The position numbers and the translations under genes are program-made. DNA of 64,000 nt from Grimontia kaedaensis (lineage in GTDB: Bacteria; Pseudomonadota; Gammaproteobacteria; Enterobacterales; Vibrionaceae), in assembly GCF_023746615.1 (NCBI RefSeq), contig NZ_CP082275.1, positions 744,001-808,000 on the forward strand. The letters run 5' to 3'. Below are positions 41,014 to 49,284 of the stretch, in pieces. Positions within the stretch are counted from its first letter, which is position 1; every line of letters starts with the position of its first letter. Under the pieces are notes generated by a model. The model saw only the letters and a program-made list of their open reading frames with translations, did not search any database and was not told the DNA's origin.

Positions 41014-41406
41014 GTCTTTTTAAATAGTGTTGCTCCGCACGTGAATGCGAACCAGATCGACTAATTGTCCTTGAGAAAATTGAAGTGTGAGTTGTTCGTT
41101 TTTCTTTTCTGAAAATTAGCGTGATCTATATCTCCATTAGTCCTTCTTAGATAAAAGTTACCTTCTTTTATGTTTTTCTTTGTTCTTTAAGTAATTGTTT
41201 AATAAGTTTTTTTATCGTTTTACTTTTTAATTTTGAACCAATTCAAACTTCATTCAGATACGGATTTTTTTTTTGTCGTTCCGAATTAAGCTTCTCCCCG
41301 TTGATAAATTACATCAATAAACAAACCCGGTACCACTTGCTTTCGGCGGCCAACTAAAAGCAAGCCTGACTCTCTACCGGTGAAATAATTATTTAAGGAG
41401 TTTTCC
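41014..41406 (+). promoter_or_regulatory. AT-rich upstream region of porin 2
   Basis: About 390 bases without a gene. It becomes very AT-rich around 41100-41280 (poly-T runs) and includes the shared leader element at 41344-41354 and AAGGAG before the ATG. It resembles the porin 1 region in layout but not in detailed sequence outside the leader. Confidence 0.6.
41344..41354 (+). promoter_or_regulatory. Shared porin leader element, copy 2
   Basis: CGGCGGCCAAC, ending 52 bases before the porin 2 ATG. It is identical to the element at 37229-37239, with TTGCT nearby upstream and an AAGGAGTT-type ribosome site downstream. Confidence 0.6.
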
Positions 41407-42459
41407 ATGGAAAAGACTTTTAAACGTTCTCTTTTGGGTATGGCTGTTGCAGCTGTTGCTATGTCAGGTACTGCAAATGCAGCAATTGATTTACATGGCG
41501 AAGCTGTTCAGCTTTACGGTCAAGCAGCAGGTTTCATGCACATCACTAATCCAGAAGTAGGTGATGGTGCGGCGCAAGCTGTTATTGAGTCTCGTGTTGG
41601 TTTCAAAGGTCGCGTAGCATTTGACGACTTCGGCCCTGACTTCATCTGGCAAATTGAAAGTGGCGACGCTAACAACACCGATTACGGTGCACTCGGTATG
41701 CGTGACACTTTCTTGGGTTTGGACTTTGATGGTGTTGGTAGCTTCAAATTTGGTCGTCAGCTAGTTGCAGCATACAACTATGTTGACTGGCCACACTCGA
41801 ACCCAGGTCTGGGTAACGTGTTTGACTGGCACAACGCAATCGATGCTAAGTATGAAGACCGCGCAAATAATGTTTTCCGTTACGATTCTGCAACTTGGGG
41901 TGGTTTCAACTTCCAAGCTACTTTAAGCGGCATGGGTTCAAGCACTGACGCTCTGGTAGCGAGTGTGGCAGCTTCTTACTCTCAAGACCTGTTCAGTGTG
42001 CACGCTGGTTACTATGATCAAAAAGGCTACACAGTGACTACAGCGGACTCTTACAAGTTCAACGAAGAAACTGGTGTAGTTGACTTTACTGAAGGTTCTA
42101 CTTCTGACGCTGGCGATGTTTCCTATGCAATCTTTGGCGGTAGCATGTTCCTGGGCGATGTAACCCTGACAGCAGCTTACAAGATGATGGAAAATGGCGT
42201 AACCGGCGATGACCAAGACGCATACTCTGCAACTGCTCAGTACGTTATCGATGGTACTTGGGTTCTGAAAGCTGGCTACGCAGCAACTAGCGAATCTAAG
42301 CTGGGTAACGACGACGATTCACAAGCAATTACTGGTCGCCTAGGTTACTTGCTGCCAAGCACTTACCTGTACATGGACGTGCGTTCCTATGACATGAATG
42401 GTAGCGAAGAGAAGAATGACGGTACTAACATCCTGATCGGTGCTGAGTACTACTTCTAA
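41407..42459 (+). CDS. Gram-negative porin 2 (paralogue of porin 1)
   Basis: A 350-residue outer-membrane porin. The signal peptide (MEKTFKRSLLGMAVAAVAMS then GTANA) precedes AIDLHGEAVQLYGQAAGF. It shares most of its sequence with porin 1, including WPHSNPGLGNVFDWHN and the EYYF end, but has a longer loop at about residues 205-235 (YTVTTADSYKFNEETGV...) and more negative charge. Paralogous porins often differ in pore selectivity and growth conditions. AAGGAG precedes the ATG and a terminator follows at 42490. Confidence 0.9.
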   Translation: MEKTFKRSLLGMAVAAVAMSGTANAAIDLHGEAVQLYGQAAGFMHITNPEVGDGAAQAVIESRVGFKGRVAFDDFGPDFIWQIESGDANNTDYGALGMRDTFLGLDFDGVGSFKFGRQLVAAYNYVDWPHSNPGLGNVFDWHNAIDAKYEDRANNVFRYDSATWGGFNFQATLSGMGSSTDALVASVAASYSQDLFSVHAGYYDQKGYTVTTADSYKFNEETGVVDFTEGSTSDAGDVSYAIFGGSMFLGDVTLTAAYKMMENGVTGDDQDAYSATAQYVIDGTWVLKAGYAATSESKLGNDDDSQAITGRLGYLLPSTYLYMDVRSYDMNGSEEKNDGTNILIGAEYYF

Positions 42460-42489
42460 TCTCTTAGAACGTTGTCCTTATCTCCAAAG

Positions 42490-42511
42490 CGGGCCCTTGT
42501 GGCCCGTTTTT
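42490..42511 (+). terminator. Terminator of porin 2
   Basis: CGGGCC, loop CTTGT, GGCCCG then TTTTT. Confidence 0.85.
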
Positions 42512-42626
42512 CTTTGTCAGTCTTAAACCACCTACTTTAGAGGCGGGTGATCAGTTAGGGTGTATGGCAAGAAATTGTATTCGGTGGAGGGGGATAAAAA
42601 CAAAATGAAACGCGGGGAATTTGAAA

Positions 42627-42702
42627 TGGCGCTCCCACAGGGACTCGAACCCCGATCGATCGCTTAGGAGGCGACTGCTCTATCCTGTTGAGCTATGGGA
42701 GC
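42627..42702 (-). tRNA. tRNA-Arg with anticodon CCT
   Basis: A 76-base tRNA on the minus strand. The acceptor stem GCTCCCA pairs fully with TGGGAGC, with discriminator G and an encoded CCA. The D arm is GCTC/GAGC, the anticodon stem-loop is GTCGC-CTCCTAA-GCGAT giving anticodon CCT, and the T arm is CGGGG-TTCGAGT-CCCTG with one G-T pair. It reads the rare arginine codon AGG. No integrated element abuts it. Confidence 0.95.
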
Positions 42703-42781
42703 GTTGGCGCTGATGTGAAGAATATCAACGCCGGATGATTAGTATACCCAATTGTGCCGTAACGTTAAGGCTTTAAAGGAC

Positions 42782-43915
42782 TTATTGAGTGTATTTGGTT
42801 ACCAAATCGCCGATCTGAATGCTTGGAGCAAGCTCGACCGGGGAGACCGCAACTTCTGCCGAGCTCTCATAGACTCGGGTTACGGAGAGCTCTATCTCGC
42901 TCTTTTTCATCTGTGTACGATGAATGCCGTATTGGTCGGTGAAAGAAGCGTTGTGCCATAGCGCTAAAACGTCGCCGTGTTTCACTCCATGAATACGCCC
43001 GGCATTGATTTGCCCGGTTTGCCCATTGATCGAAACGACCTCTGGGGTTGTAGCGCGGCATGCCAAGTTGCTTTCAAGATCTAGCAGGATATTACGGCTC
43101 ATACGCTGGGCCATCTCACCGTAAGGAGATGCCCAGAAACGCGCTGTTTTTGTGTCCACTTTGCTGTGACGCTCAAAAGGCCAGGAGGCAATGTCTCTGT
43201 AGATATTCTGGTAAATCACTTCACCGGACTTTCCATCAATCACATCAATAGACAAAGCTAGCTGTCTGTTGGTTTGATCTTTTCTCAGCACTTTCTGATC
43301 AATCGTTGCTGTCATGTCGGTGATAGTGCCGACCATCAGATATTGTGCGCCAGTATCTTCCGCCACCATTGTGGCCATGTGAGGCTGTGCGGGAGAAATG
43401 GAGTAAGGGGTAATGCCCTGAACCACAAAGCTCTGCGCTTGGGTTTCAAATTGACGCTGAAGTAAAACGGTGAAGTCGTCCCCGAATTGGAAAATGCCGC
43501 CTAACGCTGCATGTTGAGGCGACAAAATATCAAAACGTCCCAACACCAAGCCTTTCTTGTATTGATGCTTGTGGCAAGCATTTGCCGTCGGATAGATGTC
43601 GATACGCGCTGTCAATTTCATGACACCGCCTTTCTCCTTCGCTTCAAGCACCTGAATATGACGAATTTCATCGCCGCTGAAAAGATAGTCTTCTTTCACT
43701 TCTTTCAAGTAAGGACGGACGCTTGTGAGGCCAGCAATATCAGCCCCAGAAAATTTTAGGGCCTGATAAATGGCATCTTCCAAGGCTCTTTCTCTTGCCT
43801 GCTCTTTGCTTTCTAAAACCGTGCTAATCCCAGTCACTTCGTACCATGCAGCGTTGATAGAGGCCGATGCCAGCGCGATACAAGCGACGAGAGGCTTAAT
43901 GATTCTTTTGCGCAT
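42782..43915 (-). CDS. flgT: FlgT, flagellar T/H-ring assembly protein
   Basis: A 377-residue secreted protein. A signal peptide (KPLVACIALASASINA) is followed by WYEVTGISTVLESKEQARERALEDAI, the FlgT N-terminal domain that joins motor and outer rings in vibrios, then a middle domain and a C-terminal beta domain with GQTGQINAGRIHGVKHGDVL. It stabilises the sodium-motor H ring around the basal body. I choose the ATG at 43915 (MRKRIIKPL); a TTG five codons upstream has no ribosome site. It is divergent from flgO across about 200 bp. Confidence 0.9.
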   Translation of the reverse strand: MRKRIIKPLVACIALASASINAAWYEVTGISTVLESKEQARERALEDAIYQALKFSGADIAGLTSVRPYLKEVKEDYLFSGDEIRHIQVLEAKEKGGVMKLTARIDIYPTANACHKHQYKKGLVLGRFDILSPQHAALGGIFQFGDDFTVLLQRQFETQAQSFVVQGITPYSISPAQPHMATMVAEDTGAQYLMVGTITDMTATIDQKVLRKDQTNRQLALSIDVIDGKSGEVIYQNIYRDIASWPFERHSKVDTKTARFWASPYGEMAQRMSRNILLDLESNLACRATTPEVVSINGQTGQINAGRIHGVKHGDVLALWHNASFTDQYGIHRTQMKKSEIELSVTRVYESSAEVAVSPVELAPSIQIGDLVTKYTQ

Positions 43916-44116
43916 AACCTTGGTTTCCAATAGTAGGTATAAAAATTGCTAGACCAGATAACATCGCTGAAAAAGCGGCAAGGTGGTTAGCCAATAAAGC
44001 GAGAATATAGCCACTCAATGCAAATAATGTTCCCGAAAGAGGGATGAATAGTGGACTGGGCTTTTTCCCTAGAGAGTAACAGGTCAGTCCTAAATCGTGT
44101 CCGGAGCCAGACGACA

Positions 44117-44752
44117 ATGAAAAACTGGATAGTGATATTACTCAGTCTAGCAACCGTATCTTGCGCTTATAACCCGATCTACAACGGTAAAGAGCCGTAT
44201 TCGGGGAGCGAGTTTCTGTTGCAGCAAACCCCAAGACATACATTGGATTACTTTATGGACGGTTTGGCGGAAGAGCTGCTGGAGACCAACAACTACCTGA
44301 CTGCCAGAACGCCTATGGCTGTCGTGTCCTTTGTTGATGTGGAAGAGATGGATGAAACCAACTGGCTGGGGAACTCTGTCACCGAGGGTATGATTTATCA
44401 AATGCAACGTCGCGGGTTTACTGTCATCGACTTTAAGAACACCGGTACTATCCGAGTGACGAAAGATGGTGACTTTTCACTGAGCCGCGATTGGAAAGAG
44501 CTGCATCCTGAGCAGCAAATTGATTATGTATTGACTGGGACCATGTTGCGTCAAGGTGGTGGCGTATTAGTTAATGCCCGTATTGTTGGCATGCGATCAC
44601 GTGTGGTCGTGGCGTCGGCACAGGGCTTTTTGCCAGCGGACAGAATTGGCCGCGACATTGATACATTGCGCAAGGTTCGTATTCAGGATGGCGTGATCAT
44701 CCGTGGTGACCAGCGTAAGCACCCCTCAGACACTATCATTTTGAAACCGTAA
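44117..44752 (+). CDS. flgO: FlgO, flagellar outer-membrane lipoprotein
   Basis: A 211-residue protein starting at the ATG at 44117, with the lipobox SCAYN (Cys16) after a short signal peptide. SFVDVEEMDETNWLGNSVTEGM and the FlgO-type ending (RDIDTLRKVRIQDGVIIRG) are conserved in vibrio FlgO, which with FlgP and FlgT stabilises the sheathed polar flagellum. CCGGAG sits ten bases upstream. A weak sigma-54-like element (AGG ... TTGCT, GG and GC 12 bases apart) is at 43935-43949 on this strand. flgP follows after 13 bases. Confidence 0.88.
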   Translation: MKNWIVILLSLATVSCAYNPIYNGKEPYSGSEFLLQQTPRHTLDYFMDGLAEELLETNNYLTARTPMAVVSFVDVEEMDETNWLGNSVTEGMIYQMQRRGFTVIDFKNTGTIRVTKDGDFSLSRDWKELHPEQQIDYVLTGTMLRQGGGVLVNARIVGMRSRVVVASAQGFLPADRIGRDIDTLRKVRIQDGVIIRGDQRKHPSDTIILKP

Positions 44753-44765
44753 TTCTGGAGTGAAT

Positions 44766-45194
44766 ATGAAGACTTGGCTATCACTGGCAATGTTATTGAT
44801 GTTGACTGCTTGCCAACCTATTACCACCATTCGCTCTGACGAGTTGCTCACTGCTGTTGGAACGGCTTCTATCAGCGCCCAGCGTGGTGAAACGGAAGAA
44901 GAAAAGCAGTTCCGTGCGATGCGAGCGTCCAAACTGGAAGCTTATAAAGAACTGTCCGAGCAAGTGTACGGTATTCGAGTGAGCGGTTTGACAGAGGTAG
45001 ATGACCAACAGCTGGGTCATGACAGAACCCGTGGTGCATCGGACGGGATTATTCGCGCGGCAGAGGTAATTGCCAGCTACAAAGTGGGCGACAGCTATGT
45101 GACTGAGTTACAACTGAACCTGCGTAAGATGAAGAAGATGTCAGATTATGGAGAATCTCACCACGTGCCAAGAGACGACGCGATCATTTTCTAG
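44766..45194 (+). CDS. flgP: FlgP, flagellar basal-disk lipoprotein
   Basis: A 142-residue lipoprotein: the signal peptide MKTWLSLAMLLMLTAC ends in a lipobox with Cys16. The mature part has the vibrio FlgP pattern, with a long central helix (EEEKQFRAMRASKLEAYKEL) and a VYGIRVSGLTEVDD strand region. It forms the outer disk around the motor in vibrios. GGAG lies five bases before the ATG at 44766; the GTG two codons earlier is less well placed. flgO lies 13 bases upstream and a terminator follows. Confidence 0.88.
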   Translation: MKTWLSLAMLLMLTACQPITTIRSDELLTAVGTASISAQRGETEEEKQFRAMRASKLEAYKELSEQVYGIRVSGLTEVDDQQLGHDRTRGASDGIIRAAEVIASYKVGDSYVTELQLNLRKMKKMSDYGESHHVPRDDAIIF

Positions 45195-45208
45195 TCTCAA
45201 ACCAATGT

Positions 45209-45240
45209 AAAAAAGCCGCTCGATGGAGCGGCTTTCTTTT
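45209..45240. terminator. Bidirectional terminator between flgP and flgN
   Basis: AAAGCCGCTC, loop GATG, GAGCGGCTTT with A and T runs outside. It serves convergent flgP and flgN. Confidence 0.9.
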
Positions 45241-45256
45241 TGAATTATTGGGAGGA

Positions 45257-45685
45257 TCAAGCTTTTACATTGGTGCCCAGCGTTCGACTGCCTGATGCCT
45301 GGCCTTCGCTGTCATAAGTCATTTCACTATTACCTGCCGCTTCTTGAAAGAGATTACGAAGCTTGTGCATGCTGAGCTGTGCACGTTGAAGCGCAACGCC
45401 ATTGGCCTCGTTCACCTGATGACAATTTTCTAGCGATGCTTTGATGTGTGAGATGACTGTAAGGTGTTCTTCAGAAGGCGATTGGAGCTCGGGACATTTT
45501 GCTAATTGGGCATCTCTCAACTGGATGTTTTGGATTATAGTGAGTTTTTGTTTCGCGCAGGCATCAATGTCAGCCGCCTTTCTTAAGGCGATCGCCGAGG
45601 TTTCTTGTTCCATAACTTCAAGCAGCGCATCAACGTTTTCAGCCTGTGCCTGAAGAAGTTGCTCGAAAGAGAGTGCTTCAGACAT
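45257..45685 (-). CDS. flgN: FlgN, export chaperone for hook-junction proteins
   Basis: A 142-residue, largely helical protein. The FlgN family of secretion chaperones binds FlgK and FlgL in the cytoplasm before their export. The heptad-like N-terminal half (FEQLLQAQAENVDALLEVME) and a second long helix around 70-110 fit a coiled-coil chaperone. It follows flgM by six bases, and the genes it serves, flgK and flgL, are in the same region. Sequence conservation in the family is low, so the call leans on context. Confidence 0.85.
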   Translation of the reverse strand: MSEALSFEQLLQAQAENVDALLEVMEQETSAIALRKAADIDACAKQKLTIIQNIQLRDAQLAKCPELQSPSEEHLTVISHIKASLENCHQVNEANGVALQRAQLSMHKLRNLFQEAAGNSEMTYDSEGQASGSRTLGTNVKA

Positions 45686-45691
45686 GCAAGC

Positions 45692-46009
45692 TTACTTCAT
45701 ACCACGAAGATCATCTTCGTGTTTCATGATGTTTGCAGCCAGTCGGTCTGCATCCACTTTATATGAGCCGTTTGCAATAGCTGCTTTGATTGCTGCTACC
45801 TTTGCGCTGTCAAAATGTGTTTCGCTAGCCATCTGCTGGTTGAGGGCGCCAATCGCGCGACTTTCGTCACTCATAGAGAATGCATCTCCACGATGATTAC
45901 GCACTTCGCCAGCAGAACCGCTTTCAGCGGCTGTGCTTTGCGTCTTGCTTTGGTTGCTTCTGTTCGTGCTCAATGGCTGACCAGAACGCAGGTGATCGAT
46001 ACTTGCCAT
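45692..46009 (-). CDS. flgM: FlgM, anti-sigma-28 factor
   Basis: A 105-residue protein with a disordered, serine-rich first half and the C-terminal helices (DSAKVAAIKAAIANGSYKVD, ADRLAANIMKHEDDL) that clamp sigma-28 (FliA). FlgM holds FliA inactive until the hook is finished and is then exported. The gene has its own near-consensus sigma-28 promoter at 46050-46076, giving the expected feedback loop. It lies between flgA and flgN. Confidence 0.92.
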   Translation of the reverse strand: MASIDHLRSGQPLSTNRSNQSKTQSTAAESGSAGEVRNHRGDAFSMSDESRAIGALNQQMASETHFDSAKVAAIKAAIANGSYKVDADRLAANIMKHEDDLRGMK

Positions 46010-46049
46010 AATAAAGCCTTATATCTGTCCGAACCTTCTGTTGCTCACA

Positions 46050-46076
46050 GTATCGGCCGCATTACTATGAACTTTA
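46050..46076 (-). promoter_or_regulatory. Sigma-28 (FliA) promoter of flgM-flgN
   Basis: On the minus strand, TAAAGTTC, 11-base spacer, GCCGATAC. This matches the sigma-28 consensus TAAAGTTT-N11-GCCGATAA in all but the last base of each box. It is about 41 bases before the flgM start. Confidence 0.88.
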
Positions 46077-46094
46077 GCACTTAATTGCATTTAG

Positions 46095-46793
46095 TTAGAA
46101 TTTTACGATTACATGACCGACTGCGGTAATTGTACCATCGACTATACGATTGGATTTGCGGTTGCGGACTTTAATTTGTTCACCGAGAGCACCGTCACTT
46201 AATGCTGTACCTTTTGCAATTATATTCAGTCCACTACCTGACGCAGTGATGATCACCTCATCATTACGACAGACCATGCAAATGTCGTTACCGCTAATTG
46301 GTTCACCTATACCAACTACACGCTTGATGCGCGAACCGACGATCGTTGAACCATCAGTGTAAGTTTGTCCGCGCTGAAAACGGGCATCGACTAGCTGAAC
46401 GATAAGATCGTCAGCTGCTATCGTCATTCCCCTGTCCAGCGGTCGCCTTGCGACAACAACTGGCGTTAGCAATTTAATTTGCACCGGTACATAAACTTGC
46501 CAACCATCTTCTTTACAGCTCACCATTACGGTGACACTTTTATTGAGTGATTGTCTTCCGGGAACATCAGTGGCTAGTGGTGAAGGGCAGTGAGAGAGTT
46601 GAAGTCGGCTGTCCAGATTACCAGCTTGTACCTCAAGCTTGCCATATTCGGGTGGAGTGATTAGGCCTTCTACATGTGCTTGCGCTGCTTCTTTGACTGC
46701 GTCGAGTTGACTTGACGGTGCAGCAGCTATAATTGAGCTAAAGCTACACAGAAACGTGCCGATAAAGAGCCAGACTAATCTTTGATAACACAT
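46095..46793 (-). CDS. flgA: FlgA, P-ring assembly chaperone
   Basis: A 232-residue periplasmic protein with a signal peptide (LVWLFIGTFLCSFSSIIAA). The SAF-type domain in the middle (VVVARRPLDRGMTIAADDL) and the C-terminal domain with IVGSRIKRVVGIGEPISGNDI and the end GTITAVGHVIVKF are standard for FlgA, which helps FlgI form the P ring. The flgA-flgM-flgN order on the minus strand, divergent from cheV, matches vibrios. The ribosome site is weak. Confidence 0.9.
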   Translation of the reverse strand: MCYQRLVWLFIGTFLCSFSSIIAAAPSSQLDAVKEAAQAHVEGLITPPEYGKLEVQAGNLDSRLQLSHCPSPLATDVPGRQSLNKSVTVMVSCKEDGWQVYVPVQIKLLTPVVVARRPLDRGMTIAADDLIVQLVDARFQRGQTYTDGSTIVGSRIKRVVGIGEPISGNDICMVCRNDEVIITASGSGLNIIAKGTALSDGALGEQIKVRNRKSNRIVDGTITAVGHVIVKF

Positions 46794-46924
46794 ATGTCAC
46801 ATATTGGTTAGTATGGTGAATTTAGATGCAGTAATTCCTTCAATTCGCATGCCAAGATGCGGGTGAGTGCGAAGGTGCTTGCTGCAATACGATAACAAAA
46901 ACAGGGCAATATGGAGTTTATCTT

Positions 46925-47857
46925 ATGTCGGGGATTCTTGATACGGTCAATCAGCGTACGCAACTGGTCGGACAAAATCGCTTAGAGCTGTTGACCTTTC
47001 GTTTGATGCGTAAGCAGCGTTACGGCATCAACGTTTTTAAAGTAAAGGAAGTACTCCAGTGCCCGAAACTGACTTCCATGCCAAATTTGCACCCGCTGGT
47101 TAAAGGTGTGGCACACATTCGTGGACAAACCATTTCAGTGATTGATATGAGCCTGGCAACAGGCGGATTGCCTATCACTGACCCAGAAAATCGCTTTATC
47201 ATTATCTCAGAGTTCAACCGTTCAACTCAGGGCTTCCTGGTTGGCTCCGTTGAGCGAATCGTGAATATGCACTGGGAAGCGATCTTGCCGCCTCCTGAAG
47301 GTACTGGTAGCTCAAATTACCTGACTGCCGTCACTGAAATTGAAGGTGAATTGGTGGAAATTCTCGACGTAGAGAAAATTCTGAACCAGATTTCACCGGT
47401 GAACGAAGATATTAGTGAGGAAGTGCTGGCCAACAAACCAGTATTTGAAGAAGGCAGTTCAGATCCAACAACGGTACTGGTTGCTGATGATTCAAGTGTT
47501 GCCCGTCGTCAGGTGAAGCGTGCGGTGGAAACCATTGGTTATAATGTGGTGCTGGCGCATGATGGACGAGATGCACTGGACAAACTTCAGGCAATGGCCG
47601 CTGAAGGGACCATCAACGATCTAGCGCTGGTCATCTCTGATATTGAGATGCCAGAGATGGATGGTTACACCTTAACAACTGAAATTAAAAAAGATCCTAA
47701 CCTCAAAGATATTCATGTAGTATTGCACTCCTCTCTCAGTGGCGTCTTCAACGAAGCGATGGTACAGCGAGTTGGGGCTGATGCATTCATTCCGAAGTTC
47801 GACCCAGACGAGCTCGGCGAAGCCGTAATGAACGCGGTAAAAGGTCAAGAAAACTAA
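46925..47857 (+). CDS. cheV: CheV, CheW-REC chemotaxis adaptor
   Basis: A 310-residue cytoplasmic protein. The N-terminal CheW-like domain (about 15-155; YGINVFKVKEVLQCPKLTSM, then VKGVAHIRGQTISVIDMS) couples receptors to CheA; the C-terminal receiver domain (about 180-305) has the acidic pocket in VADDSSVARR and the phospho-aspartate in LVISDIEMPEMDGY. CheV adjusts signalling after phosphorylation. It is followed by cheR after three bases, as in vibrios. Confidence 0.93.
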   Translation: MSGILDTVNQRTQLVGQNRLELLTFRLMRKQRYGINVFKVKEVLQCPKLTSMPNLHPLVKGVAHIRGQTISVIDMSLATGGLPITDPENRFIIISEFNRSTQGFLVGSVERIVNMHWEAILPPPEGTGSSNYLTAVTEIEGELVEILDVEKILNQISPVNEDISEEVLANKPVFEEGSSDPTTVLVADDSSVARRQVKRAVETIGYNVVLAHDGRDALDKLQAMAAEGTINDLALVISDIEMPEMDGYTLTTEIKKDPNLKDIHVVLHSSLSGVFNEAMVQRVGADAFIPKFDPDELGEAVMNAVKGQEN

Positions 47858-47860
47858 TCC

Positions 47861-48688
47861 ATGACGAATATAGCGATCACAGAACAAGAGTATCGTGATT
47901 TTTGTAAATATCTCGAAAGTAAATGTGGCATTGTTCTTGGCGACAGTAAGCAATACCTCGTGAGAAGCCGACTCAGTCCGCTTCTCACGCGCTATAAACT
48001 CGCTTCGATGTCCGAGCTGTTCCAGCTTGTTCTCACAAACCGTAACCGTGATCTGGCTGTATCAGCCATTGATGCCATGACCACAAATGAAACCTTGTGG
48101 TTCAGGGATTCCTATCCATTTGACGTGCTTGCCAATCGTCTCCTACCGGAAGTGGCAGAGAGCAAAAGGCCAATTAAAATCTGGTCAGCGGCGAGCTCTT
48201 CAGGTCAGGAACCTTACTCCATCGCGATGACCATTCAGGAAGTGCAGCAGAAAAAGCCAGGTGTTCTTGGGAACGTTGCAATCACGGCGACAGATATTTC
48301 CTCTACCATGCTCGAAAATTGCCGCACTGGCATTTACGACAACTTGGCACTGAGCCGGGGATTGTCGCCAGAGCGTAAGCGCCAATTCTTTGAAGATGCT
48401 GGTGAAGGACGTATGAAGGTGAAAGATACCCTAAAACGCATGGTGACCTTCAAGCCGCAAAACTTGATGGAAAGCTACGGAATGCTCGGTAAGTTCGACA
48501 TTATTTTTTGTCGTAACGTGTTGATTTATTTCTCGCCTGACATGAAGTCCAAAGTGTTGAACCAAATGGCGGGCAGTTTGAATCCTGGCGGCTATTTGCT
48601 GTTGGGCGCGTCAGAGTCCCTGACTGGTTTGACAGATAGATTTGAGATGATCCGCTGTAATCCCGGCATCATTTATAAATTGAAGTAG
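47861..48688 (+). CDS. cheR: CheR, chemoreceptor glutamate methyltransferase
   Basis: A 275-residue SAM-dependent enzyme. The N-terminal helical domain ends with NETLWFRDSYPFDVL, and the SAM site shows KIWSAASSSGQEPYSIAMTI and FDIIFCRNVLIYFS. It methylates receptor glutamates for adaptation. The gene is a stop-start neighbour of cheV and ends before a clear terminator that separates it from the flgB operon. Confidence 0.95.
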   Translation: MTNIAITEQEYRDFCKYLESKCGIVLGDSKQYLVRSRLSPLLTRYKLASMSELFQLVLTNRNRDLAVSAIDAMTTNETLWFRDSYPFDVLANRLLPEVAESKRPIKIWSAASSSGQEPYSIAMTIQEVQQKKPGVLGNVAITATDISSTMLENCRTGIYDNLALSRGLSPERKRQFFEDAGEGRMKVKDTLKRMVTFKPQNLMESYGMLGKFDIIFCRNVLIYFSPDMKSKVLNQMAGSLNPGGYLLLGASESLTGLTDRFEMIRCNPGIIYKLK

Positions 48689-48706
48689 GCTTTAAACCCC
48701 TTACTT

Positions 48707-48737
48707 AAAAAGCGGCACAGAAGTTGCCGCTTTTTTT
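48707..48737 (+). terminator. Terminator of cheV-cheR
   Basis: AAAAAGCGGCA, seven-base loop, TGCCGCTTTTT and more T. Confidence 0.92.
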
Positions 48738-48836
48738 GTGTCTACCGAAAGTTGTTTGCCGATTGAAAATCATAGCATCTCGATAACTTATTGATTCAAA
48801 GCATTTCATTATACAGATTGAGAGAGAAATAAAAGT

Positions 48837-48851
48837 TGGCATCTTACTTGC
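48837..48851 (+). promoter_or_regulatory. Sigma-54 promoter of the flgB operon
   Basis: TGGCATCTTACTTGC: TGGCA at -24 and TTGC at -12, with GG and GC exactly 12 bases apart as sigma-54 requires. It ends 35 bases before flgB. FlrC-driven class III promoters of vibrios look like this. Confidence 0.85.
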
Positions 48852-48885
48852 AAAATATCCGGTATAAGATTTTTGGAGGTGCCGT

Positions 48886-49281
48886 ATGGCGATATCATTC
48901 GACAAAGCGCTGGGCGTTCATCAACACACTGTGGGTGTGCGTGCTCAAAGGGCAGAAACCCTGTCGAGCAACTTGGCCAATGCCAACACGCCGGGCTACA
49001 AAGCGCAGGATGTTGACTTCGAACGTGCGCTGCAAGCGGCAACCTCTGGGGCAAACTTTGGCCTGAGTCGTACCAACGAGCGGCATATCCCTGCCACCTC
49101 TCAGGTGAACGGCCAGAAAATGTACCGCATTCCAAACCAGCCTGATACGGGCGACGGCAATACCGTTGATGCACAGGTAGAACGTAACCTGTTCATGCAA
49201 AATGCCCTTGAGTATCAAGCGTCATTGGATTTCCTTGGCTCTAAGTTCAAAAACATGTCCAAGGCACTGAAAGGGGAATAA
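48886..49281 (+). CDS. flgB: FlgB, proximal rod protein
   Basis: A 131-residue rod protein. The N-terminal helix carries the rod signature LSSNLANANTPGYKAQDVDF, and the C-terminal helix (LFMQNALEYQASLDFLGSKF) pairs with it in the rod. GGAGG lies close before the ATG and the sigma-54 promoter is directly upstream. It is the first gene of flgBCDE. Confidence 0.94.
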   Translation: MAISFDKALGVHQHTVGVRAQRAETLSSNLANANTPGYKAQDVDFERALQAATSGANFGLSRTNERHIPATSQVNGQKMYRIPNQPDTGDGNTVDAQVERNLFMQNALEYQASLDFLGSKFKNMSKALKGE

Positions 49282-49284
49282 TGG

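Noticed and set aside
42627..42702. tRNA-Arg as a possible attachment site for an island
   Set aside because: tRNA genes are frequent integration sites, but the CCA end is intact, no partial tRNA copy is seen nearby and no integrase gene adjoins it.
43960..44000. Sigma-54-like promoter for flgT on the minus strand
   Set aside because: TTGGC...TTGC is present near 43977-43994 but GG and GC are 13 bases apart rather than 12, which sigma-54 does not tolerate well.
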